A DNA stretch of 64,000 nucleotides from Adlercreutzia muris (lineage in GTDB: Bacteria > Actinomycetota > Coriobacteriia > Coriobacteriales > Eggerthellaceae), in the NCBI RefSeq assembly GCF_008831045.1, contig NZ_WAJS01000009.1, forward strand, positions 1 to 64,000, read 5' to 3'. The notes under the pieces were generated by a model that ran no database searches, was not told the DNA's origin, and was given only the letters and a program-made list of their open reading frames with translations. The translations under genes were made by a program, and so were the position numbers. Positions 54,983 through 64,000 of this stretch are shown piece by piece; position 1 is the first letter of the stretch; every line of letters begins with the position of its first letter.

Positions 54983-56203
54983 ATGATGGAATTTCAGAGA
55001 ATCATTCTCGTGCACTACCACGAAATCGGGCTGAAGGGGCGCAATCGCGGCGTGTTCGAGAAGCGCCTCCAGAAGAACTTGGAGGCGCTTCTCGGTGCGT
55101 ACCCGATCGTCACCATCCATCGCATCTCCGGGCGGCTGCTCGTGTTCCTCAGGGAGGGCACGTCCTTGGAGGTGGCCAACGAGTGCGCCGATGCCATTCT
55201 GGGCGTGCCCGGCGTGGCCCGGGTGTCCTGCGGCTTCAAGTGCGAGCAGGAGATGGAGGCCATGGGCCGGGCGGCCTGCATCGCCCTGGCCGAGGCAGAG
55301 CCCTTCCAGACCTTCAAGGTGAGCGCCCGGCGCAATCACACCACATTTCCCATCGACTCCATGCAGCTGAACCGCGACATCGGCGCGGTGCTCTGCGAGG
55401 AGTTCCCCGCCAAGAACGTCCAGATGAAGGACCAGGACGTTACCGTGGGCGTGGAAGTGGTGGAGGGCTCCACCTATGTGTACGCCCGCAGCATCCGGGG
55501 CATCGGCGGCCTGCCCGTGGGCAGCTCCGGAACCGTAGTGGCCCTGCTGTCCTCGGGTATCGACTCGCCCGTGGCGCTTTGGCGCATGGCCCGGCGCGGC
55601 GCGGTGTGCGTGGGCGTGCACTTCTCCGGGCGCCCCCAAACCTCGGATGCCTCGGAGTTTCTGGTGGACGACATCGCCCGCGTGCTCGAGCGCACCGGCT
55701 GCATCGCCCGGGTGTACGTGGTGCCCTTCGGCGACTATCAGCGCGAGATATCCCTGGCCTGTCCGCCGGGCCTGCGGGTCATCCTCTACCGCCGCCTCAT
55801 GTTCAAGGTGGCCGAGGAGATCGCCCGGCGCGAACGGGCCGGGGCCCTGGTGACGGGCGAGAGCCTGGGCCAGGTGGCCTCCCAGACCCTCGACAACATC
55901 CGCGCCACCGACGCCGCCGTGGCCATGCCGGTGCTGCGGCCCCTCATCGGCTCGGACAAGCTGGAGATCATCGATGCGGCCCAGCGCCTGGGCACCTTCG
56001 AGATCTCGTCCATGGATGCGCCGGACTGCTGCACGTTGTTCATGCCGCGCAACCCCGAGACCCATGCGAAGTTGGCCGACGTGGAGGCCGCCGAGGCCGC
56101 CTATCCGATGGGGGAATGGGTGCAGGCCCTGGCCGATGCGGCCGAGCCCCGCGACTACGCCTGCCCGGCCTACCGGCCGCCGAGGAAAACCGGGGCCCGC
56201 TAG
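54983..56203 (+). CDS. thiI: tRNA 4-thiouridine / thiamine sulfurtransferase ThiI
   Basis: 406 residues. ThiI makes s4U8 in tRNA. The N-terminal ferredoxin-like and THUMP domains (HYHEIGLKGRNRGVFEKRL, later YVYARSIRGIGGLPVG) precede the PP-loop ATPase, with LLSSGIDSPVALWRM as the SGGxDS-type motif. No C-terminal rhodanese domain is present, as in the short form. The start is one of two adjacent ATGs (54983, 54986). A 377-base gap follows. Confidence 0.93.
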   Translation: MMEFQRIILVHYHEIGLKGRNRGVFEKRLQKNLEALLGAYPIVTIHRISGRLLVFLREGTSLEVANECADAILGVPGVARVSCGFKCEQEMEAMGRAACIALAEAEPFQTFKVSARRNHTTFPIDSMQLNRDIGAVLCEEFPAKNVQMKDQDVTVGVEVVEGSTYVYARSIRGIGGLPVGSSGTVVALLSSGIDSPVALWRMARRGAVCVGVHFSGRPQTSDASEFLVDDIARVLERTGCIARVYVVPFGDYQREISLACPPGLRVILYRRLMFKVAEEIARRERAGALVTGESLGQVASQTLDNIRATDAAVAMPVLRPLIGSDKLEIIDAAQRLGTFEISSMDAPDCCTLFMPRNPETHAKLADVEAAEAAYPMGEWVQALADAAEPRDYACPAYRPPRKTGAR

Positions 56204-56580
56204 ACCGGGGCCTCGACATCCATCGCGTCATGTCAAGGGCGGGAGCTGCGGCTGCCGCCCTTGTTGCGTGGGGCGGGGGTCGACTTCCGACGACTGTGGA
56301 AGGCGCCGCTCGGGTCACGCGGCCCCGGGCTCGCTGCCCAGTGAGGAAGACGCTTCGGAACGGAGGAAGAGGCGCGGGGACGGCTCGGGGGCGAATAGCG
56401 CGAGGCTACGGGGTGCATCGGAGATGAGCGGGGCGGGCTTCGGGGACGGCTTGGGGGCGAATAGCGCGGGATTTCAGGAGACGCCGGGGCGGCGCGCGGC
56501 AGGAGCGAGGTGCGGTCAAGGTGCGACATAAGTGCGGTTTGCGCTTGGTAGAGTGGGGCCGGTCGTTCTAAGGAGAAACC
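56204..56580. repeat. Gap with a 28-base direct repeat, between thiI and comEA
   Basis: CGGGGACGGCTCGGGGGCGA and its eight following bases (56375-56402) recur at 56441-56468 with one C-to-T change, 66 bases apart. The gap is very GC-rich and holds no supported gene: ORFs across it lack ribosome sites and have no protein-like sequence. No clear terminator for thiI was seen apart from weak GC-rich foldbacks. Confidence 0.5.
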
Positions 56581-57336
56581 GTGGCCTTCCAAGATCAAGC
56601 CGTGGGCATCTGCGCCCGCCTCCACCTCACTGCTGTGCGCAAGCCGATTCTCATCGGCATCGTCGTCGTGCTGGGCGTCGTGGCTGCCTCGGCCGTCCTC
56701 GCCCTGGCGTCTCCCGCCGCTGCGGGCGAGGTTGTCGCGGTGATCTCCGCGCAAGAGAGATCCGTTGTTGGGGAGGACGCCAGTGGGGCGGAGGCGGCGG
56801 CGGGAGAGGGGGAGACGATCTCGGCGGAACGAGAGGCTGAGGGCGGCAACGAGGGAGATTCACGGAGCGGGGAGGCGTCCCTTGGCGGCGCAGGGTCCGA
56901 GACGATGCTGTGCGTCCATGTGGACGGGGAGGTGGCCGCCCCCGGTGTCTACTACCTGCCGGAGGGCAGTCGCGTCGTCGATGCCGTAGAGGCTGCCGGC
57001 GGCATGACCGGCGATGCGCGCTCGTCCGGGGTGAACCTGGCCCAGGGACTTACCGATGGCCAGCAAGTGCTCATACCGGGCCCCGACGATGTGCCCGGTG
57101 CCGCGGATTCACCGGCAGGAGGAGAGGGGGCGGCTGCGGGCGATGAGCGAGTCAACGTCAACACCGCTACGGCAGCGGAGCTGGAGACCCTCGACGGCAT
57201 CGGCGAGGTCACGGCGGCCAAGATCATCGCCGAGCGCGAGGCCCACGGTCCCTTCGCCTCGCCCGAGGACCTCAAGCGCGTCTCGGGCATTGGCGACAAG
57301 AAGATCGAGGCTCTGCGAGATCGCATCTGTCTATGA
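56581..57336 (+). CDS. comEA: Competence protein ComEA (DNA receptor)
   Basis: 251 residues. A membrane anchor (about 21-48), an Ala/Gly/Glu-rich linker (50-108), an SLBB domain (CVHVDGEVAAPGVYYLPEGS, then AAGGMTGDA) and a C-terminal pair of helix-hairpin-helix motifs (VNVNTATAAELETLDGIGEV, then FASPEDLKRVSGIGDKKIEA). Binds incoming DNA outside the membrane. The start is a GTG at 56581 after AAGGAGAAAC. It overlaps comEC by four bases. Confidence 0.92.
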   Translation: MAFQDQAVGICARLHLTAVRKPILIGIVVVLGVVAASAVLALASPAAAGEVVAVISAQERSVVGEDASGAEAAAGEGETISAEREAEGGNEGDSRSGEASLGGAGSETMLCVHVDGEVAAPGVYYLPEGSRVVDAVEAAGGMTGDARSSGVNLAQGLTDGQQVLIPGPDDVPGAADSPAGGEGAAAGDERVNVNTATAAELETLDGIGEVTAAKIIAEREAHGPFASPEDLKRVSGIGDKKIEALRDRICL

Positions 57337-59693
57337 TGGGGGAGGATCTTCGGCCGCCCCGGCCCCATCTGCCGCCGCTGCTGGTTGCGGGCCTCGTCTT
57401 GTGGGGAGCCACGGCCCTGCTATGGCCGGCGCTTGCGGGAGCTTCGACGAAGGCGCTCGTTGCTGGTGGCACCGCATCGCTCGCGGCGGCCGTTGCCGTG
57501 GCGGCATGTTTGCTGCGGCGCGGTACGGCACCCTTGGGGGCCGTGGCGCTTCTGGCCCTGCTCGTTGCCGCGGCCTCCTCCTGCGCGGGCGCGGCAACGC
57601 TCCATGGGGGGTCTGCCGCCGCTCGCGATGGCGCGGGCCTGTGGCACTGCACCTTGACAACCGACGCGAAGCCCGGGGACTTCGGCTGGCAGGCCGAGGC
57701 GCGAGCCCGCGACGGCTCGGGGGTCGTGGTGCCGGTGCGACTGTACCTGCCTGAGGATGGCGCAGGGCTGCTCCAAGGGGACCGGGTTAGGGTCGAGGGC
57801 TCCTTTCGCGAGCCGGCGGAGGAATCCCGCGACTTCTTCTGGAATGGAGGCCTGGCAGGATCGATCTCGTCAACCGCTTGGGAACGGGAAGGGGAGGCGC
57901 CTCCCTTGGGCACCCTGCGCCAGCGGGCCATTGCGGCGGTGGCGGAGCACGGGGGTCGTGGGGGCGCCCTCGTACAGGCCCTCGTCTGCGGCTATCGCGG
58001 CCCGCTGGAGCTTGCGGACGGCTACGCCCCGTTCCAAACCGTAGGGCTCGCCCATCTCGTGGCCGTATCGGGGGCCCATTTGTCCCTCGTCACCATGTTC
58101 GTGGCCCAGCTCCTGCGTTTTGCGCGCCTCGGGCGCCGGGCCACCGCCGTAGTCACGGCCCTGTTTCTCGCCGCCTACGTGGGATGCGTCGGCATGCCGG
58201 TGTCGGCTCTGCGGGCGGCGGTCATGGCCACGACGGCGCTGCTGGCCCTCGTCGCCGACCGGCGCAGCTCTGCCCTGAACGCCCTCGGGCTCTGTCTCGT
58301 CGTTTTCGTGGGCCTCGATCCGTCCTGCGCCCTCTCGGCCTCCTTTGCCCTGTCGGCCGGCTCCACCTTGGGGATCGTGCTGCTCGCACCGCTGCTCTCC
58401 TCGGTCGCGGCAGGGCGCGGGAAGCGCCTCCGCTCTTTGGTGGTGGAGCCCGTGGTCCTCACGGTGGCCTCGGCCCTGGCCACCCAGCCCTATGCAGCGG
58501 CCCTGTTCTCCCAGGTGCCGCTCCTCGCGCCCGTGGCCAACGTGATGGCGGCCCCTCTGTTCGCCCTGGCCTGCACTGGGGGCTTCGCAGCAGTGGTGCT
58601 CGCGTGTCTGGTGCCCGCGCTCGCCCCCGCGGCTGTCGGATGCGCCGTGGCAGCTGCGCGACCCCTGGAGGCAGTGGTGGCCGTGCTCGCCCGGGCGCCC
58701 GGCAGCTGCCTGCCCGTCGATGTCGAGGCGCTTCCCATGGTCGCGCTCTCGACGATCCTCGTCGGGGGACTGTGGGTCTGGTGGCCCGTGGTGCGGGCAC
58801 GGGCCGTCGGCGGGGTCGTGGGAGCGCTGGCCGCCCTCCTTCTGGCCGCGACAGCGTCCCCGGCCCTGGCTGCCGGCCCTGACGAGATCGTCATGCTGGA
58901 TGTGGGCCAGGGGGACGCCTTCCTCCTGCGCAGCCAGGGAGCCACGCTCCTCATCGATACGGGCAATCGCGACGGGCTGCTCAAGGAGGCCATCGCCCGC
59001 CAGGGCGTCCATCGCATAGACCGCGTGGCCATAACCCATGCCGACGACGACCACTGCGGCTCTCTCCAGGCTCTCGGCGATGTGACCCGCGTGGGCGGCC
59101 TTCTCGTGGCCGACGACCTGCTCTCCTGCCCCTGCGAGAACTGCACGGAGCTGGTGGCCGAGGCCGAGGGAGAGGCCTATCCCGGGGGAATCGAGGGGCT
59201 CTCGGTGGGCGACGCCGTGGGCTGCGGCCGCTTCACGCTGGAAGTGGTCTGGCCGGATGCCTTCGATGACGAGGGCGGCAACGGCGACAGTCTCAGCTTC
59301 CTGTGCCTGTGGGACGGCGACGGGGACGGGGAGGCCGACTGGACGGCGCTCTTCTGCGGCGATGCCGAGGCGGAGGAGCTGGAGGCCATGGCGGCGATGC
59401 TTCCGCCCGAAGGAGTTGATGTGCTGAAGGTGGGCCACCACGGCTCCCGTAGCAGCCTCGACGAGAATCTGGCGCGCCGCCTCGCGCCGGCGGTGGCTCT
59501 CGTCGGGGTGGGCCAGTCCAACCGCTACGGGCACCCGGCACCGGAGGTGCTCGATGCCCTGACGGCGGTCGGGGCGCAGGTGCTCTGCAGCGACGAGGTG
59601 GGGGATGCCTCCATTGCATTCTCCATGGAGAAGCTCTCCGTCACGACCCAGAAGGGCGCCGACCCACCGCCTTCGGGTACAATGGGGCCATGA
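57333..59693 (+). CDS. comEC: ComEC/Rec2 DNA-uptake channel with MBL domain
   Basis: 786 residues. An N-terminal DUF4131-type segment, a central competence domain with about 8-10 membrane helices (VSGAHLSLVTMFVAQLLRF, GMPVSALRAAVMATTALLA), and a C-terminal metallo-beta-lactamase domain (DVGQGDAFLLRSQGATLLID, TNRDG, ITHADDDHCGSLQAL, KVGHHGSRSSLDE). The metal motif is the ComEC variant THADDDHCG. It overlaps comEA and holA, so the three form one operon. Confidence 0.93.
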   Translation: MMGEDLRPPRPHLPPLLVAGLVLWGATALLWPALAGASTKALVAGGTASLAAAVAVAACLLRRGTAPLGAVALLALLVAAASSCAGAATLHGGSAAARDGAGLWHCTLTTDAKPGDFGWQAEARARDGSGVVVPVRLYLPEDGAGLLQGDRVRVEGSFREPAEESRDFFWNGGLAGSISSTAWEREGEAPPLGTLRQRAIAAVAEHGGRGGALVQALVCGYRGPLELADGYAPFQTVGLAHLVAVSGAHLSLVTMFVAQLLRFARLGRRATAVVTALFLAAYVGCVGMPVSALRAAVMATTALLALVADRRSSALNALGLCLVVFVGLDPSCALSASFALSAGSTLGIVLLAPLLSSVAAGRGKRLRSLVVEPVVLTVASALATQPYAAALFSQVPLLAPVANVMAAPLFALACTGGFAAVVLACLVPALAPAAVGCAVAAARPLEAVVAVLARAPGSCLPVDVEALPMVALSTILVGGLWVWWPVVRARAVGGVVGALAALLLAATASPALAAGPDEIVMLDVGQGDAFLLRSQGATLLIDTGNRDGLLKEAIARQGVHRIDRVAITHADDDHCGSLQALGDVTRVGGLLVADDLLSCPCENCTELVAEAEGEAYPGGIEGLSVGDAVGCGRFTLEVVWPDAFDDEGGNGDSLSFLCLWDGDGDGEADWTALFCGDAEAEELEAMAAMLPPEGVDVLKVGHHGSRSSLDENLARRLAPAVALVGVGQSNRYGHPAPEVLDALTAVGAQVLCSDEVGDASIAFSMEKLSVTTQKGADPPPSGTMGP

Positions 59694-60658
59694 GCAATGA
59701 AAGCGAACAGAACCAGCTGCTGGCGGCCTACTTGGCCGTCGGCGAGGATGCCCTCAAGCGCGAGGCGGTCATCGCCCGCCTGCGAAAGCGCCTGTCGGCC
59801 CTGGGGGACCTCTCCTTCAACGCCGACGACTTCGACGGCGAGACGGCGGCCGGCGCCGATATCGCCGCCGCCTGCAACACCATGCCCTTCGCGAGCCCGG
59901 TGCGCCTCGTCTACGTGCGCAATGCCGAGAAGCTCAAGAAGGCCGATTCCGAGGAGCTCGTCTCCTACCTGGCCGCGCCGAGCGAGTCCACAGTGCTGGC
60001 CCTGGAGGCCGAGAAGCTGGCGAAGAACACGCGGCTGTACAAGGCCGTCGCCGGCCTCGGCCCCAAGGCCGTCATCGATTGCACGCCGCCCAAGAGCTGG
60101 GAGATGCCCAAACGGGTGCGGGCCATGGCCACCGGCCACGGCATCGTCCTTACCGAGGGGGCCGCCGGCGCTCTGGTGGAACTCGTGGGCGAGAACACCG
60201 TGCATCTGGACAGCGAGCTCAAGAAGATCGCCCTGGCCCACAGCGGCACCGATGCCGTGGGCGAGCGGGAGGTGCGCAGCCTGGTGGCCCGCACCTCGGA
60301 AGTGAAGCCCTGGGACTTCACGGCCGCCTTCGCCGAGCGGAACCTGGCGAAGTGCCTCGCCCTGCTTTCCCAGATGGAGTCCACTTCGGCCCATGCCCTC
60401 ATCGCTATGTGCGCCACGCGCATCCGTGAGCTCATGGCGGCCCAATCGGCTGCCCGCCGCGGGGGCACGCCAGTCGGACAGTTGCTGCACCTGCCCGACT
60501 GGCGCGTGAAGAGCCATGGCGCCTGGGCCCGCAACTTCTCGCCATCCGAGCTGCGGGCGGCTCTCGTCAGCTCCCGCGATGCCGAGCGGGCCATGAAGAG
60601 CGGCGCCGACCCCGATGAGGTGTTCTACGGCTGGCTCGTCGACACCTTGAGACGATAG
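59690..60658 (+). CDS. holA: DNA polymerase III delta subunit
   Basis: 322 residues. Clamp-loader subunit. The N-terminal P-loop-lacking AAA-like domain starts NQLLAAYLAVGEDALKREAV and continues with FASPVRLVYVRNAEKLKK. Domain III helices follow (FAERNLAKCLALLSQMESTS, then HALIAMCATRIRELM). It follows comEC with a four-base overlap, the common comEC-holA arrangement. Confidence 0.88.
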   Translation: MSNESEQNQLLAAYLAVGEDALKREAVIARLRKRLSALGDLSFNADDFDGETAAGADIAAACNTMPFASPVRLVYVRNAEKLKKADSEELVSYLAAPSESTVLALEAEKLAKNTRLYKAVAGLGPKAVIDCTPPKSWEMPKRVRAMATGHGIVLTEGAAGALVELVGENTVHLDSELKKIALAHSGTDAVGEREVRSLVARTSEVKPWDFTAAFAERNLAKCLALLSQMESTSAHALIAMCATRIRELMAAQSAARRGGTPVGQLLHLPDWRVKSHGAWARNFSPSELRAALVSSRDAERAMKSGADPDEVFYGWLVDTLRR

Positions 60659-60668
60659 GAACATCCCC

Positions 60669-61760
60669 GTGCCCGACCTCGATACCCTGATCGCCGACCT
60701 CGACGACCGCTACCAGCGGGCCGGCTTCGGCGAGCCGGTGGCGGTGCTTCCCGATCTGTATCTGGTGAAAGTGCCCCTGCCGGCCAATCCGCTCAAGGCT
60801 GTCAACTCCTACTTCATACTGGGAAGCGGGGGAGAGACCGTCATCGTGGACGTGGGCTTCAACCACCCCGACTGCGAGCGAGCTCTCGATGACGCCCTCG
60901 TGGCCCTCGGCCGCTCCTGGGACGGCGTGCGCATCGTGCTCACCCACTCCCATCCCGACCATACGGGCAATCTCGACCGCATCTGGCGTTCCGGTATGGC
61001 GGTGCAGGCCCATCTCCATTCCTTCCAGGAAGTGAAGAACCTCATGGCCCTGGAGGAGGCGATCTACGGCCCGCTGCTTCTCCAAGCGGCCACCCTCGAG
61101 CAGCAGCGGGAGATGACCTTCACCGACGAGGGCCCGCGGCTCCACGTCTCCGCCGAGCTGCTGCCCCTGGAAACCTATCCCTCCTTCACCTACCTGGCCG
61201 AGGGAGACACCGTCGAAGCGGGTCCCTACGCCTTTCGGGTCATCGAGACCCCGGGGCACGACCGATGGCACATCTGCCTCTACGAGCCCCGGGCGCGCCT
61301 CCTCATCGCGGGGGATCATGTGCTGGAGCGCATCACGCCGGCTGTCTCCTCGTGGTTTCCCGCCGTCGACGCCCTGGCCCAATTCATGGACAGCCTGCGC
61401 AAGGTGGCCGATCTTGAGGTCGATCTCATCCTGCCGGCTCACGGACGGCCCTTCACCGGTCTCGCCGAGCGCGTCGCTTTCTTGCTCCGCCATCATGAAG
61501 AGCGCCTTGAGGAGATCTACGGGTTGGTCCGCGGCGGCTGCGACGACATCGTCGCCATCTCACAGCAGGCCACATGGCGTTATCCCGATTGGGGAAGCTG
61601 GCCCCTCGATCAGAAGTTCTTCTCCATGGGAGAGACCTTGGCCCACCTCGTCTACCTTGTGCGCCAGGGGCGCATCCTCCAGGGTATCTGCGGCGACGAG
61701 TACTACTTCCGCATGCCCTATGATCGCAAGAACCTGGCTCTGACTCGCATCCAGGGCTAA
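60669..61760 (+). CDS. MBL-fold metallohydrolase
   Basis: 363 residues. The metal-binding motif THSHPDHTGNLDRI and the later ligands TPGHDRWHICL, LIAGDHVLERI and LPAHGRPFTG are intact, so it should be an active hydrolase of the broad glyoxalase-II-like group. A C-terminal helical part (about 270-363) resembles a winged-helix tail seen in some MBL proteins. Natural substrate unknown. The start is a GTG at 60669, ten bases after holA. Confidence 0.8.
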   Translation: MPDLDTLIADLDDRYQRAGFGEPVAVLPDLYLVKVPLPANPLKAVNSYFILGSGGETVIVDVGFNHPDCERALDDALVALGRSWDGVRIVLTHSHPDHTGNLDRIWRSGMAVQAHLHSFQEVKNLMALEEAIYGPLLLQAATLEQQREMTFTDEGPRLHVSAELLPLETYPSFTYLAEGDTVEAGPYAFRVIETPGHDRWHICLYEPRARLLIAGDHVLERITPAVSSWFPAVDALAQFMDSLRKVADLEVDLILPAHGRPFTGLAERVAFLLRHHEERLEEIYGLVRGGCDDIVAISQQATWRYPDWGSWPLDQKFFSMGETLAHLVYLVRQGRILQGICGDEYYFRMPYDRKNLALTRIQG

Positions 61761-61794
61761 CGCCGCCCTTCGGGATGCGGGGGCGGTGGGCCAT

Positions 61795-61822
61795 AAAAAA
61801 GCACCGCCCTGAAGGGCGGCGC
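61795..61822 (-). terminator. Terminator of rpsT
   Basis: On the minus strand GCGCCGCCC-TTCA-GGGCGGTGC followed by six T, 27 bases after the rpsT stop. The plus-strand MBL gene ends in a separate CCGCCGCCC/GGGGCGGTGG foldback just upstream. Confidence 0.9.
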
Positions 61823-61849
61823 CTCTCGCATCTGGGCTGGCTGCGCGGG

Positions 61850-62383
61850 TTACTCGGCGCTGTCCTCGGCCGGGGCCTCCTCGCCCTCGGCAGCCTCGGC
61901 GGCAGCGGCCTCAGCCTCGGCCTTGGCGGCTTCCTCGGCCTCCTTGGCCTTGCGCTCAGCGGCCTTCTTCTCCTCCTTCAGCTGCTTCTCGCGGCGCTTC
62001 GCCTTCTCGGCGGAAGCCTCGGCCATGGCGGCCTTGCGGGCCTCCTTGGCAGCGGCCTTCTTGGAGCCGGTCTTCTGGGCCTTGGGCGCCGGCTTCACGT
62101 AAGCGGCCTTGTCCTCGGCGGTGGCCACGGAGTTGGCCAGGGCCATGATGCCGCTCTTGCGGTTGGCGGCCTGGTTCTTGTGGATGACGCCCTTGGAGGC
62201 GGCCTTGTCCATCAGACGGCAGGCAGCGCAGGCGGCGGCGTAGGCCGCGGCGCCATTGCCCTCGGCCACGGCGTCCTTCACGCGACGGGTCGCGGTCTTC
62301 AGCTCGCTCTTGACGGCGCGATTGCGCATGCGGCGCTTCTCGTTGGTGATGATGCGCTTCTTCTGGGACTTGATGTTAGCCAT
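61850..62383 (-). CDS. rpsT: Ribosomal protein bS20 with a long C-terminal charged extension
   Basis: 177 residues from the ATG at 62383 (after AAAGGG). Residues 1-88 are a normal S20 ([20 protein letters not shown], then [18 protein letters not shown]), a primary binder of 16S rRNA. The next ~90 residues are Lys/Ala then Glu/Ala-rich, without Pro after about residue 100, and should form a long charged helix, which is not part of the usual 85-90-residue protein. A frame extending to 62644 is upstream sequence. It has its own terminator. Confidence 0.93.
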   Translation of the reverse strand: MANIKSQKKRIITNEKRRMRNRAVKSELKTATRRVKDAVAEGNGAAAYAAACAACRLMDKAASKGVIHKNQAANRKSGIMALANSVATAEDKAAYVKPAPKAQKTGSKKAAAKEARKAAMAEASAEKAKRREKQLKEEKKAAERKAKEAEEAAKAEAEAAAAEAAEGEEAPAEDSAE

Positions 62384-62741
62384 GATTGCTAGCCCTTTCT
62401 GGTTCGGTCGTTTCAGATCCCTTTTCCTTGCGGTATCCAACGACACGAACGCGCAGCGGTAAAGCCCGCCCGGGCATCGTGCGAAATGGAAAGCGGCGGG
62501 ATTTGCCCGCTTTCTCAGCCCCGGGCCCTGAGCCCGGAAGGCCGCCAGCAATCGCAATCTCTCAAGCGCAGCCACGTCTGCAGATTTGGCGGTGGAATCA
62601 CCGCGCGTGCGTATCGCTGGATACACAATGCGGTAGAATACCAAAGATTCGCATCAGCACCGTGAAGAAATCTGCCCGGGAGGGGCAATTCTTCGCGAGA
62701 CGCACACATACGCAGGAACCGACCGCGATAAGAAAGCCATT
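62384..62741. other. Divergent intergenic region between rpsT and lepA
   Basis: No gene supported. A perfect 8-pair hairpin GAAAGCGG/CCGCTTTC lies at 62490-62515. TAGAAT at 62634-62639 is a possible -10 for lepA, about 100 bases upstream of its start, with no clear -35. The rpsT promoter was not identified with confidence. Confidence 0.4.

Positions 62742-64000
<1,259 letters not shown>

Overview
The window is high-GC, densely coded bacterial DNA. I read it as an anaerobic or microaerophilic actinobacterium of the class Coriobacteriia, most likely Eggerthellaceae. The evidence is: an actinobacterial-type integration host factor (mihF) next to gmk and rpoZ; many GTG and TTG starts; a membrane-anchored LuxR-type regulator; a membrane multiheme cytochrome with spaced-out heme motifs; a ferredoxin-dependent 2-oxoacid oxidoreductase; rubrerythrin; and a Gly-rich secreted surface protein. 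This is inference from gene content; no species is claimed.

Layout. 1-3.1 kb (minus): the N-terminal ~995 residues of a large secreted surface protein, broken just after its signal peptide by a run of nine C on the coding strand. 3.2-9.6 kb (minus): panF with a YhdT-like partner, thrS, a membrane zinc-ribbon protein and a CPA2-type antiporter. 9.8-14.7 kb (plus): trxA, trxB, prfA, prmC and a purine nucleoside phosphorylase. 14.7-16.6 kb (minus): a gamma-carbonic-anhydrase-like protein and a membrane protein with a C39-like domain lacking its catalytic residues. 16.8-22.5 kb: ilvD-ilvB-ilvN-ilvC behind a long attenuator leader. 22.6-32.1 kb: tatA, a membrane LuxR regulator, rnhA, dgt (minus), dnaG, def, fmt and rsmB.

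32.8-41.2 kb is the most system-like block: XRE-cupin regulator, acyl-CoA synthetase, P-loop ATPase, ferredoxin, three 2-oxoacid:ferredoxin oxidoreductase subunits, then a second XRE-cupin regulator and a second acyl-CoA synthetase. The order suggests that carboxylic acids are activated to acyl-CoAs and exchanged with 2-oxoacids through reduced ferredoxin. 41.3-43.0 kb holds a multiheme cytochrome and rubrerythrin. 43.2-53.5 kb is the pyrimidine pathway (PyrR attenuator, pyrR-pyrB-pyrC ... pyrK-pyrD-pyrF), split by an iron-siderophore-type ABC cassette at 46.3-50.5 kb. 53.5-61.8 kb: mihF, gmk, rpoZ, thiI, comEA-comEC-holA and an MBL-fold hydrolase. 61.8-64 kb: rpsT (minus, with a long C-terminal tail) and the start of lepA, cut by the window edge.

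Beyond genes, the window holds a family of two-hairpin intergenic elements (12.57, 42.96 and 54.78 kb, with a looser relative at 10.15 kb). Their linkers are conserved while the stems change in a compensatory way. There are also three smaller repeat clusters at 32.26, 50.75 and 56.38 kb. I found no rRNA, tRNA, CRISPR array, transposase or prophage.
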